NCBI GenBank assembly: GCA_008680965.1
Contig: NAKE01000001.1
Coordinates: 2,170,001-2,234,000, forward strand
Direction: 5' to 3'
From: Collinsella aerofaciens
GTDB taxonomy: Bacteria; Actinomycetota; Coriobacteriia; Coriobacteriales; Coriobacteriaceae
Length of the DNA: 64,000 bases
The notes beneath the pieces are model-generated. The model saw only the letters and a program-made list of their open reading frames with translations. It did no database searches and had not been told where the DNA came from. Position 1 is the first letter of the stretch, and every line of letters starts with the position of its first letter. Below are positions 34,165 through 41,488 of the stretch, piece after piece. The translations under genes and the position numbers were made by a program.

Positions 34165-35066
34165 ATGGCACAAGCGAAAACCCTGTCGGTGGGCGGCATC
34201 GGCTACGAGGTCATCGACGATACCGCGCGCAGCAACGCGCAGACGGCGCTCAACAACGCCGAGTACAACCGCCAGGGCCAAATCGGCAAGTACGGCGGGC
34301 AGAACATCGCCACCATCCTGGCGGGAGAGCTCGGCAGCGGCAGCGTGTACGACGCGCTGCACAAGCGAGCCGCCAACGGCAACTTCGCGGGCCTGCGCGT
34401 GGGAGACTACATCGACGTGCCGCTCGTGAGCGCGTCAAACGTGGCGGCCCAGCAGTCCGTGCGCTTCCTGCTTGCGCACTTCGACCCGTACTACCAGTGC
34501 GGCGACAGCGCCAAGGGCCACCACATCGCGTTCGTGGCGTCCGCGCCCGTGGCCGTGGCCAAGACCGTGACCGGCGTTGCAAACGACAGCTTCCTGATGT
34601 GGAACACGACCAACACGAACCAGGGCACCGCCGACCAGAAATGCCCGTACCCAGGCAGCAACCTCAAGGCGTGGGAGACGGCCTTCGAGGCGTGCCTGCC
34701 CGAGAGCCTGACCAAGTACCTGCTGACCCAGCGCGTCCTGCTTGAGGAGCGTTACAGCGCAAGCGGGCCACTTAGCGATTCCAACTCGTGGAGCTGGCAG
34801 GATATCGGCAAGGTGTTCTCGCTGTCCGAGATGGAGGTGTACGGCTGCCCAGTGTGGGGCACCAAGGGCTACAGCGTCGGCTTTGACTGCCAGTGGGACC
34901 TGTTCAGGGACACCGCGCACCGAATCAACGGAAGTCGGTACATTGGTGGCTGCGTTCCGTTGCGTCTGGCTCCGCGTCCACGTGTGCTATGTCAGCACAC
35001 GGCTATGCCACTACACTCGGCGACGACGTCTGGGTTCGCCCCCGCCCCGGCTTCCTCGTCGGCTAG
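34165..35066 (+). CDS. DGR target protein with C-type-lectin-like end, frameshifted within VR
   Basis: Putative receptor-binding protein. The N-terminal 255 residues are intact (MAQAKTLSVGGIGYEVID to DLFRDTAHRINGSRY). The lectin-like end would be the variable repeat, with TR coding for YNWWLRS and VWVRPRPGF in the proper frame. In this sequence VR lacks seven single bases relative to TR, so the frame is lost at 34941 and runs on into avd. With these bases the gene would stop at TAG 35064-35066 and encode about 302 residues ending PGFLVG. The upstream ribosome site is AAAGGCAACGA. Confidence 0.85.
34936..35055 (+). repeat. DGR variable repeat (VR)
   Basis: 120 bases matching TR (35666-35792, 127 bases). 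All nine Asn codons of TR differ: AAC to AGC once, AAT to TAT once, and loss of one A seven times. The only other change within the span is GGA to GGC, apart from the terminal flank. The A-free stretch GTCTGGGTTCGCCCCCGCCC is identical and would be the initiation site of mutagenic homing. Confidence 0.93.
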
Positions 35067-35096
35067 CCAGCCGAGTGCTCTATACTCTGCTTTTAG

Positions 35097-35145
35097 GCGA
35101 CCGCCTTGCGCGGTCGCCTCTCGCCCGCGAAGCGGGCCGTTTTTT
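35097..35145 (+). terminator. Hairpin pair behind VR: homing-associated hairpin and terminator
   Basis: GGCGACCGC (35097-35105) pairs with GCGGTCGCC (35111-35119). Then GCCCGC and GCGGGC (about 35123-35137) form a second hairpin followed by seven T. In known retroelements a GC-rich hairpin just after VR increases homing. Confidence 0.7.
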
Positions 35146-35169
35146 TGCCACGTTTTCCCAGGAGGTGCC

Positions 35170-35640
35170 ATGAGCGGCGTCTACCAGCGAAACCGCGAGG
35201 TTTCAGAGTACAAGTTCTTCACGCAGGCCATCGCCATCCGCGTGGAGGTCAACAAGCTGATGGCCTCCTCCTCGGTGGTGCCCAAGGCGTACCGCCTGCT
35301 CAACGCGGTGCCGACCGTCGAGACGGCGCGCAGCATCGTATACAACGTCAATCGCGCCGACTGCTTCTACCCAAACAGCTCGTTCAACGCGCTGGAGCGC
35401 AAGCGGTACCTGACGCTGGCCATAGCCGACTGCGAGCAGCTGATGCTCGACATGCAGTGCCTCATGGACATTGGGCTGCCCGTGAACGCGAACCGCTTCG
35501 AGCAGCTGGCGAACATGGTCGAGGAGGAGATAAGGCTGCTCAAGGGCGCGCGCAAGAACGTGCGCGTGACCGGGAAGAAATCGACCGAGGAGCGCATAGC
35601 GGAGGCCGAGGCCGAGCTTGAGCGCCTTCGTTCGCTATAA
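35170..35640 (+). CDS. avd: Avd-like accessory variability protein
   Basis: 156 residues from ATG 35170 with CAGGAGGTG as ribosome site. Avd is a basic four-helix bundle that forms a barrel and binds the reverse transcriptase and template RNA. This protein is all helical, with FFTQAIAIRVEVNKLMASS, the conserved-looking ALERKRYLTLAIADCEQL and a C-terminal coiled coil. Position between VR and TR is the classical one. Confidence 0.82.
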   Translation: MSGVYQRNREVSEYKFFTQAIAIRVEVNKLMASSSVVPKAYRLLNAVPTVETARSIVYNVNRADCFYPNSSFNALERKRYLTLAIADCEQLMLDMQCLMDIGLPVNANRFEQLANMVEEEIRLLKGARKNVRVTGKKSTEERIAEAEAELERLRSL

Positions 35641-35995
35641 TGGGCGGCGGTCGCGCCTTGTTTATCGGTACAATTGGTGGCTGCGTTCCGTTGCGTCTGG
35701 CTCCGCGTCCAACGTGTGCTATGTCAACAACAACGGCAATGCCAACTACAACTCGGCGACGAACGTCTGGGTTCGCCCCCGCCCCGGATTCCCTTATTGC
35801 CAGACCGAGTAGGCCCTACGGCCGAAAGCAGAGCGCGGAGAGGAAGGAAGGCGCGACCGTCGGGCACCAGCCCGTAAATACGCACCCCGCGAGGGTGGCC
35901 GGACGCTGCTTGCATGGCGCGGCGCTCCGTGGCTTCGCCGCGTTTCATGGCCATACCTCAAGCGGCTGTCAGAGCCACATTGGAAGCCGTGCGGG
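35641..35995 (+). ncRNA. DGR template RNA region (TR plus spacer)
   Basis: Contains TR followed by about 200 bases without a convincing gene up to the reverse transcriptase. In studied elements TR and this spacer form the RNA that primes and templates mutagenic cDNA synthesis. A hypothetical reading frame across TR exists but codes for the same lectin end and is not needed. Confidence 0.7.
35666..35792 (+). repeat. DGR template repeat (TR)
   Basis: 127 bases that encode, in the target frame, RYNWWLRSVASGSASNV and further to VWVRPRPGF. Nine AAC or AAT codons carry nearly all informative adenines. Adenine-specific copying would randomise the first two positions of each. Confidence 0.93.
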
Positions 35996-37207
35996 GTGCC
36001 TTCTGTGAATTCCGAACAAAGGCGGGCGGCGCGCCGAAAGCGCCGCGAGGAGAAGCGCGCGAGGGCCAAGGCCGAGCGCGTGAAGGCGTGCACGCTTGAG
36101 TCCGTGGCCGACCTCAACAGCCTGTGCAGGGCGTCGAAGCAGGCTGCGCGCGGCGTGATGTGGAAGTCGTCGACGCAGCGGTACATGAAGGACTACCTGC
36201 GAAACGCCGTCAAGTCACGCCGCGACCTACTGGAGGGCCGCGACATATGCCGAGGCTTCATCCGCTTTGACCTGTGGGAGCGTGGGAAGCTGCGCCACAT
36301 CAGCGCGGTGCACTTCCCGGAGCGCGTGGTGCAGAAGTCGCTGTCGCAGAACGCGCTCGTGCCCGCCATCGTCCCCACGCTCATATCCGCCAACTCGGCG
36401 AACATCAAGGGGCGCGGCACCGACTACGCCCTGAAGCTGCTCAAGCGGGACCTGGCCGACTGCTGGCGCAGGCACAACGGCGAAGGCTACATACTGCTCG
36501 GCGACTTCTCGGACTACTTCGCCCACATAGCCCACGCGCCCGTCAAGCGGCAAGTGGCCGACGCGCTGCTGGACCCGCGAGTGGTCGCCCTTGAGCACCG
36601 CCTGATAGACGTCCAGGGCGACGTGGGACTGGGGCTGGGCAGCGAGCCGAACCAGATATGCGCGGTGGCGCACCCCAACCGCATCGACCACTACGTGGTC
36701 GAGATGCTGCGCCCCGAGTCTTACGGGCGTTACATGGACGACTTCTACCTCATGCACGAGAGCAAGGAATACTTGCAGGTGTGCCTGCTGCTGATAGAGG
36801 GCAAATGCGCCGAGCTGGGCATCGAGCTGAACCCGCGCAAGACGCGCGTGGTGAAGCTCACGCGCGGGTTCACGTGGCTGAAGAAGCGCATCTTCTACAC
36901 GGAGACGGGCCGCATAGTCGTGAAGCCGTGCCGAGACTCCATAACGCGGGAGCGCCGCAAGCTCAAGAAGATGGCCCGCATGGTCGCCGATGGCATCATG
37001 ACCCCCGAGCAGGTGGAGCAGAGCTACCAGAGCTGGCGCGGAGGCATGAAGCGGCTGGACGCGCACCGCAGCTTGCGGGCCATGGACGCGCTGTACCGCA
37101 GCCTGTTCGGAAATCCCGCGGGGGGGGTTGCTCAATGCAATCCAAACCTGGAGGCGACACGGATGGGAACATGCCCCTACCCTAGCAACGGAAGGAGCGA
37201 CCCATGA
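35996..37207 (+). CDS. DGR reverse transcriptase
   Basis: 403 residues from GTG 35996 (a GTG at 36005 is also possible). Copies TR RNA with errors at adenines. Palm motifs: YILLGDFSDYFAHI near 165-178, GLGLGSEPNQ at 211-220 (the place of the DGR-type SQ motif) and YMDDFYLM at 246 with both catalytic Asp. A thumb-like helical domain follows. Near the end a run of eight G at 37120-37127 makes the exact C-terminus uncertain. It overlaps the next gene by 4 bases. Confidence 0.92.
   Translation: MPSVNSEQRRAARRKRREEKRARAKAERVKACTLESVADLNSLCRASKQAARGVMWKSSTQRYMKDYLRNAVKSRRDLLEGRDICRGFIRFDLWERGKLRHISAVHFPERVVQKSLSQNALVPAIVPTLISANSANIKGRGTDYALKLLKRDLADCWRRHNGEGYILLGDFSDYFAHIAHAPVKRQVADALLDPRVVALEHRLIDVQGDVGLGLGSEPNQICAVAHPNRIDHYVVEMLRPESYGRYMDDFYLMHESKEYLQVCLLLIEGKCAELGIELNPRKTRVVKLTRGFTWLKKRIFYTETGRIVVKPCRDSITRERRKLKKMARMVADGIMTPEQVEQSYQSWRGGMKRLDAHRSLRAMDALYRSLFGNPAGGVAQCNPNLEATRMGTCPYPSNGRSDP
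37153..37172 (+). promoter_or_regulatory. Phage intergenic motif GGCGACAC-N6-GAACAT (candidate promoter)
   Basis: Lies within the last codons of the reverse transcriptase frame and 31 bases before the ATG at 37204, which has AAGGAG upstream. Spacing fits a -10 box at GAACAT. Confidence 0.45.
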
Positions 37208-37449
37208 CGGAACAGGAAATCGCCGGGGAGATCAACGGCTACAAACAGCAGCTTGAGCAGAGCGACTACAAGGTCATGAAGGCGGTGGAGCGCATCTTCT
37301 CCGCATCGTCCATCACCGACCTGCTCTCGGCCATCGCCGCAGCTGCCAAGGAGGTGGCCGAGATCATCTCGCAGCGCCAGACGTGGCGCGACCGCATCAA
37401 CGAGCTGGAAGCCATGGAGCCCGACCAGCCGGAAGCGCCGCAGGAGTAG
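37204..37449 (+). CDS. Hypothetical helical phage protein
   Basis: 81 residues, one long helix or coiled coil (IAGEINGYKQQLEQSDYKVMKAVERIF). Short proteins of this type occur between tail fibre and holin genes. No further assignment. Confidence 0.65.
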   Translation: MTEQEIAGEINGYKQQLEQSDYKVMKAVERIFSASSITDLLSAIAAAAKEVAEIISQRQTWRDRINELEAMEPDQPEAPQE

Positions 37450-37452
37450 CGA

Positions 37453-37479
37453 GCGCCCCTTCGGGGGCGCTTTTCTTTT
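37453..37479 (+). terminator. Terminator before the lysis genes
   Basis: GCGCCCC (37453-37459) pairs with GGGGCGC (37464-37470), followed by TTTTCTTTT. Confidence 0.85.
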
Positions 37480-37483
37480 GCCC

Positions 37484-37503
37484 GGCGACACCTCGCGGAC
37501 AAT
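37484..37503 (+). promoter_or_regulatory. Phage intergenic motif GGCGACAC-N6-GACAAT (candidate lysis promoter)
   Basis: Directly behind the terminator and 32 bases before the ATG at 37536, with GGAGGTG between. Best placed of all copies to be a promoter. Confidence 0.55.
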
Positions 37504-37535
37504 CGCGGCAGCGATTCGAGGAGGTGAGAAAACGA

Positions 37536-37949
37536 ATGACCGACGTGCTGGAAATCTTCGCGCCGTACGGCCCCGGGTCGCTTTTCGGCGCACTGCTCGT
37601 CCTAGTGGTCCTGTACTTCGGCAAGCAGTTCCTCGAAGAGTTCAAGGCCCAGAACGAGCGCAAGGCGAACATCGACCTCAAGCGCGAAGAGCGAAAGCAG
37701 GCCGAGATGAACGAGCGGGCGCAGCGCGACCGCGAGCGCAGCCAGATGGAGGGCCGCATCGCCGCGCAGATGGAGCGCAGCAACGCGCTGATGGAGGCTA
37801 TGAAGGCGCTCATGGAGTCCGTCGTGACCTCCAATGAGGTGCTGCACGCCGACCTGGCGAACAGCCAGGCGCGCAGCCAGGGCATGGCGGCGAAGGTCGA
37901 CCACATCGCCGACCGCGTTGACCTGCTCTACAAGGAATCGGCTCGATAG
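37536..37949 (+). CDS. Membrane-anchored coiled-coil protein, holin-like accessory
   Basis: 137 residues: one N-terminal transmembrane segment (LFGALLVLVVLYFGKQF) and then a long charged coiled coil. This plan is seen in XhlA/BhlA-like lysis accessory proteins. First gene of the lysis group. Confidence 0.68.
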   Translation: MTDVLEIFAPYGPGSLFGALLVLVVLYFGKQFLEEFKAQNERKANIDLKREERKQAEMNERAQRDRERSQMEGRIAAQMERSNALMEAMKALMESVVTSNEVLHADLANSQARSQGMAAKVDHIADRVDLLYKESAR

Positions 37950-37962
37950 AAAGGAATCCGAA

Positions 37963-38268
37963 ATGACAGAAATGCAAGCAATCGCAGCCATCGTGCTGTC
38001 TTTCGCCGTGCCGTTCGCGGTGCAGCTGATCAAGACCGAGGCCATGACCGGCAAGGCCGCGCGCATCCTGGCGCTGGGCTGCTCGCTCCTGGCGGGCGTC
38101 GTGACCGGCTTCGTGGGCGGCGTGCCCGCAGACCCGGGCGCATGGGTCACGTGCGCCTTCGCCGTGGTAGGCGGCGTGCAGGCGGCCTACACGCTGTTCA
38201 AGTCGGTAGGCATCACATCCAAGTGGCTCGACGCCCTGCTGGGCGTGACCGTAGGCGGGAAGGAGTAG
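37963..38268 (+). CDS. Holin
   Basis: 101 residues with three hydrophobic segments (AIAAIVLSFAVPFAVQLI, ILALGCSLLAGVVTGFVG, AWVTCAFAVVGGVQAAYTLF). Size, topology and position 3 bases upstream of the endolysin make a pore-forming holin likely. Confidence 0.78.
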   Translation: MTEMQAIAAIVLSFAVPFAVQLIKTEAMTGKAARILALGCSLLAGVVTGFVGGVPADPGAWVTCAFAVVGGVQAAYTLFKSVGITSKWLDALLGVTVGGKE

Positions 38269-38271
38269 GCA

Positions 38272-39084
38272 ATGGCTAAACTGTTCATCATCTGCGGCCA
38301 CGGCGCTGGCGACCCCGGCTGCTGCGCAGGCGGCTGCACCGAGGCCGAGCGCGTTCGCGCCCTGGGCCAGCGAATCAAGGAACTGGGCGGTTCCGAGGTC
38401 GAGCTGGGCGATACGTCCCGCAACTGGTACGCCGACGGCGGGCTTAACCGCCTGAGCACCGACGCGCCGGTGGTGGAGCTGCACATGGACGCCAGCGGCA
38501 TCGCCACGGCCCACGGCGCGCACGTCATCATCAAGGAGGGCTTTGAGCCTGACGAGTACGACAATGCGCTGGCCGACAAGCTGGCGGCGTTCATGCCCGG
38601 GCGCTCCGAGAAGCTGGTGCGCCGTTCCGACCTCGCGAACCCGAACCGAGCCGCCGCACGCGGCATCAACTACCGCCTGTGCGAGAACGGCTTCATCGAC
38701 AACGACGGCGACCGCGAGAAGTTCAACGGCAACCTGGACGAGCTGGCGCGCATCTACCTGGAATGCTTCGGCATCACTGCTGGAAGCGCCCCCGCAGCCG
38801 TCCCGCAGCCGCAGCCTGCGCAGCAGGAAACGACCGAGAACTTCGGCGGCACCTACCGCTGCACTGTGGACTACCTGCGCGTGCGCGACGCCCCCGGCCT
38901 GGGCGGCACCGAGGTGGCGCACTATTCCAGCGGCGAGACCGTGACGCTGGATAACTGGTACAAGATCGCCGACGGCTACGTGTGGGGCCGATACACGGGC
39001 TACAGCGGCGCAACGCGCTACATCGCCGTGGGCAAGGCCACGGGCAAGCCAGAGGCCGACGACTATCTGGTGAAGGTGGGATAG
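38272..39084 (+). CDS. Endolysin: N-acetylmuramoyl-L-alanine amidase with SH3-like wall-binding domain
   Basis: 270 residues. The catalytic part (1-165) is amidase_3-like: the zinc His in ICGHGAGDPG, Glu in CTEAERVRALGQRI and His in VVELHMDAS. A Pro/Gln linker leads to a bacterial SH3-like domain at about 195-250 (YRCTVDYLRVRDAPGLGG). No signal peptide, so it needs the holin. Cleaves the bond between MurNAc and stem peptide. Confidence 0.9.
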   Translation: MAKLFIICGHGAGDPGCCAGGCTEAERVRALGQRIKELGGSEVELGDTSRNWYADGGLNRLSTDAPVVELHMDASGIATAHGAHVIIKEGFEPDEYDNALADKLAAFMPGRSEKLVRRSDLANPNRAAARGINYRLCENGFIDNDGDREKFNGNLDELARIYLECFGITAGSAPAAVPQPQPAQQETTENFGGTYRCTVDYLRVRDAPGLGGTEVAHYSSGETVTLDNWYKIADGYVWGRYTGYSGATRYIAVGKATGKPEADDYLVKVG

Positions 39085-39087
39085 GCC

Positions 39088-39399
39088 ATGCCGTACCCGA
39101 GCCCCGCAGACGAGGAGCGCGACGGCGGGTGCGGCCCCATCCTCGCGGCGGTCGTCCTGCTGTTCATCGTCCTGGCCGCCGCCAGCTGCGCGTCGCAGGC
39201 CATGGGAGCGCAAGACGTGACCGTGAGGCAAGCCCGCACGGACGGCCCCATATACGACCTGCCCGAGGGCATCGGCCAGGAAATCGTGTGCGACGAGCAC
39301 AACCGCGAGTACCTGCTGCTTACCACCGAGCAGGGCGGCGTGTTCCTCATGCCGTACATGGACGAGGACGGCAAGCAGGAGATCATGCCGCAGGCCTAG
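39088..39399 (+). CDS. Small membrane-anchored protein (DUF6440-like)
   Basis: 103 residues. One transmembrane or signal segment (GPILAAVVLLFIVLAAASC) followed by an outside domain: IVCDEHNREYLLLTTEQGGVFLMPYMDEDG, like the DUF6440 pattern. The Cys after the hydrophobic run could be a lipid site. Last phage gene before the terminator; could act in lysis or in host modification. Confidence 0.62.
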   Translation: MPYPSPADEERDGGCGPILAAVVLLFIVLAAASCASQAMGAQDVTVRQARTDGPIYDLPEGIGQEIVCDEHNREYLLLTTEQGGVFLMPYMDEDGKQEIMPQA

Positions 39400-39404
39400 A
39401 ACGC

Positions 39405-39436
39405 AAAGAAGCCGCCCCGTATGGAGCGGCTTCTTT
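39405..39436. terminator. Bidirectional terminator at the right prophage end
   Basis: AAAGAAGCCGC (39405-39415) pairs with GCGGCTTCTTT (39426-39436). It ends rightward lysis transcription and, on the minus strand, would end ssrA transcription in the lysogen and integrase transcription in circular phage DNA. Confidence 0.85.
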
Positions 39437-39504
39437 CTATCTGACGAGCAATACGAACGCCCGCCTAACGACGAACACGCGTATGTGTTCGCCTACTGAA
39501 CAGT
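39437..39504 (-). other. Phage-encoded 3' end of the integrase gene, displaced by integration
   Basis: In circular phage DNA the integrase frame would run through the core into this stretch on the minus strand, adding 21 residues beginning CSVGEHIRVFVV and stopping at TAG 39439-39437, right before the terminator. No stop interrupts the frame. Confidence 0.75.
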
Positions 39505-39512
39505 TGGTGGAG
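39504..39512. other. attR core
   Basis: TTGGTGGAG, identical to 3408-3416. It spans the last bases of ssrA including the encoded CCA. Confidence 0.8.
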
Positions 39513-39868
39513 GCGCGGAGAATCGAACTCCGGTCCACGAAAGCCCCCTGATTGGCATCTCCAAGCTCAGTCGCTGGTTTTGTCTCGGACGCTTTGCGCG
39601 CAGCGACACGCTCGCGGCGTCCTAACCGGTTCGGTCTTAGCCCGCGCCATACCGATTACGTGCGCAGGAGCATTCCCCTAAAATGACGTCGCGCCGGTGT
39701 CGGGGAAATCACCGGGTTGACGCGCCGCTATAAATTAAGCAGCGAGAGCCATAGGCTCAAAAGAAGAGTTGTTGTCAATTCAATTTGGCGGTACCCCTGT
39801 TTAACGAGGCGAGGAGACCTCGGCTTGCTTCCTCTCTCAGAGCTATCGTGTCGAAACCAGTCGCCCCC
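39505..39868 (-). ncRNA. ssrA: Transfer-messenger RNA (tmRNA)
   Basis: 364 bases. Rescues stalled ribosomes with SmpB. The 5' end GGGGGCGACTGGTTTCGACA pairs with the 3' end CGCCTCC-ACCA to form the acceptor stem, and CGGAGTTCGATTCTCCG is the T-arm. The tag reading frame ends in DNNSSFEPMALAA followed by TAA; the exact resume codon is not certain, since a TGA lies two codons before GAC. The gene is intact despite the prophage, because the core keeps the CCA end. Confidence 0.95.
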
Positions 39869-40107
39869 GAATGTTGGGAAAGTCTGGATGGTATCGGGCC
39901 TGCAAACACCCGATAACCGTCGACTTTTCAAGGAACATACGGGGCGAGCCCCGCTTGTGGAGTGTTATCTTACCACGTTCTGAAAGCGGACAGCTGTTCT
40001 ATGCACGAGCTGTGAAGACCCCAATGTGCGCCGCACTTCGCACTTTTGTTACCGATCGCGTCACGTATATTTTCGCCAAGCAAAATTGACCCGTCGAAAG
40101 GACCGTT

Positions 40108-40542
40108 ATGGATACCAAGCAGCAACTCGTCAATGCCCTCGCAGGCCTGGGCTCAACCATTACCGAAGCTATGGATGTCATCGAAGGCTTTGTCCCCTGC
40201 GGACATCCCGCCCTCACGGTATCGAACGCACTCGTCGCGCTGGACGCTGACGATGATGCAGCTCTCGCTCAGCAGCTTGAGACCGTCGAGGGCTTTATCG
40301 ACCACGTGAGTGAGAACCGCGGTGTGGCCGCCTACCACGGCATCGAGGTCGAGCTCGCGGGTCCCAAAGCCGATCTGCTCGCAGCAATCCGCGAGGTAGG
40401 CGCCCTTATGCAGACCGCAGGCGTCAAGAACACCCAGGTCAACGAGTGGGTCTACCGCAGTCTGGCAGCACTCGACAGCTCCGACGAAAAGGCAGTCGAG
40501 CAGCTCGCAGAAAGTCCCGCCATTAAGGCCGAGCTTTTGTAA
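40108..40542 (+). CDS. Hypothetical host protein
   Basis: 144 residues, acidic, predicted all helical, no transmembrane segment and no recognised motif. GAAAGGA precedes the ATG. The region 39869-40107 upstream holds the ssrA promoter side and a GGGGC-GA-GCCCC hairpin near 39941 but no other gene. Confidence 0.75.
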   Translation: MDTKQQLVNALAGLGSTITEAMDVIEGFVPCGHPALTVSNALVALDADDDAALAQQLETVEGFIDHVSENRGVAAYHGIEVELAGPKADLLAAIREVGALMQTAGVKNTQVNEWVYRSLAALDSSDEKAVEQLAESPAIKAELL

Positions 40543-40600
40543 ATAGCAGACGCGGGTCCCTTGGCGCATCGTCGTCCAAGAGGCCCGCAAACAGTTCGCG

Positions 40601-41116
40601 TCAACCGATAGCCGCGCCGCCGCGTTCGGCCAAAGCAAGAATCGGCATCATTTGACGAGGTGTCTTTGCTGCAAGATCGGCATGTTCGAGCAGCTTGCGA
40701 TCGTTGGTCACCAAGTAATCGACCTGCGCGCGCTTGCACGCGGCGAGCACCAAGTTGTCCTCGTAATCGCGATGGAGTGCTAAGTATTTGTCGGCCAGCC
40801 ACAGATCGGATGCATCAGCGCCCACGGCCATAGCGTTTTCGGTCATATTCCGAACAAACGCCAGCGCCGCATCGCCAATCGCGCGGGCAGACGCCTCGTC
40901 GAGCGCTCCCCCGCTGGCAAGAACGCTACGCTTGAGCTCGTGTTGGACAACGTACAGCACGTCCTTGGCGATATGCACCGGAAAGAACAGCAATGCCCCC
41001 GCCTCCGTCGCCTGCCCAATAAACGCACGTGCGGCAAGCGACTCGGCATGGTCGGCGCAAAACGAATCAACCCATACGTTGGCATCCACCATTATTTTGA
41101 GGGGAGCCCCGCTCAC
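40601..41116 (-). CDS. PIN-domain toxin (type II)
   Basis: 171 residues from GTG 41116, which overlaps the antitoxin stop (GTGA). Predicted RNase. The first catalytic Asp is in IMVDANVWVDSF, further acidic residues are in ADHAESLAARAF and the pair YEDNLVLAACK, and VDYLVTNDRKLL is the typical late PIN motif. The coupled upstream gene is the antitoxin. Confidence 0.85.
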   Translation of the reverse strand: MSGAPLKIMVDANVWVDSFCADHAESLAARAFIGQATEAGALLFFPVHIAKDVLYVVQHELKRSVLASGGALDEASARAIGDAALAFVRNMTENAMAVGADASDLWLADKYLALHRDYEDNLVLAACKRAQVDYLVTNDRKLLEHADLAAKTPRQMMPILALAERGGAAIG

Positions 41117-41448
41117 AGGATCATCCCCTTTTGGCGATAGTACTCGTCCATGGCTTCGGAATAGATTGTGTCCCAATCGCGATCGTCGGATACGGGCGAC
41201 GCAGCGATGCCCAGGTCCGCGTAAAGTTGATCCGCCGCCGCCCATGATGCGGCGAACGGAGTATCGTGCGCGACGGATTGCCGCCGGTCGTCGACGGCCG
41301 CAAGCACTTCCTCGCACTTCTCGCCGCCCTGCGCAACCTTTGCCACCACCTTTTTGATGAGCTCGGGCAGTGACCCGCCCGAAAGCCGCAGCGCCTCCTC
41401 GGCACGGTTCTTGACCTGGCGATCCACGCGAACGTTCACCTGCGCCAT
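41113..41448 (-). CDS. RelB/DinJ-like antitoxin
   Basis: 111 residues from ATG 41448. The N-terminus AQVNVRVDRQVKNRAEEAL is the ribbon-helix-helix DNA-binding part of RelB/DinJ proteins; the C-terminal half would wrap the PIN toxin. An in-frame GTG at 41466 has a better ribosome site (AAGGGAG) and is a possible start. Probably autoregulates through the GCTAGC sites upstream. Confidence 0.8.
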   Translation of the reverse strand: MAQVNVRVDRQVKNRAEEALRLSGGSLPELIKKVVAKVAQGGEKCEEVLAAVDDRRQSVAHDTPFAASWAAADQLYADLGIAASPVSDDRDWDTIYSEAMDEYYRQKGMIL

Positions 41449-41488
41449 GCCGCTAACAGCACCCACGTCGATCCCGCTCCCTTCAATT

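Larger units (their letters stand above)
3408..39512. mobile_element. Complete siphovirus-like prophage integrated at the 3' end of ssrA
   Basis: Boundaries are set by a 9-bp direct repeat, TTGGTGGAG, at 3408-3416 and 39504-39512. A short shared core is what a serine integrase leaves. Inside is a full module order: integrase and repressor, early replication genes, packaging, head, tail, retroelement and lysis. No structural gene is visibly broken except the retroelement target, so the element may be inducible. Its GC content appears higher than that of the flanks. Confidence 0.88.

Noticed and set aside
34165..35640. One continuous 491-codon reading frame as a target-Avd fusion protein
   Set aside because: The second half of VR is read out of frame relative to TR, passes a terminator and only then enters avd, which has its own strong ribosome site. 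The fusion results from the base losses in VR.
35618..35812. 64-codon reading frame across TR as a gene
   Set aside because: It encodes the lectin end because TR copies VR; no separate ribosome site of note and TR acts as RNA in known systems.
3218..39524. GCGCGGAGAATC at 3218-3229 and 39513-39524 as the attachment core
   Set aside because: It is a 12-base direct match, but lies left of the original ssrA terminator and inside a repeat region. The 9-base core at 3408/39504 fits better because it joins ssrA to its terminator and restores a full integrase end.
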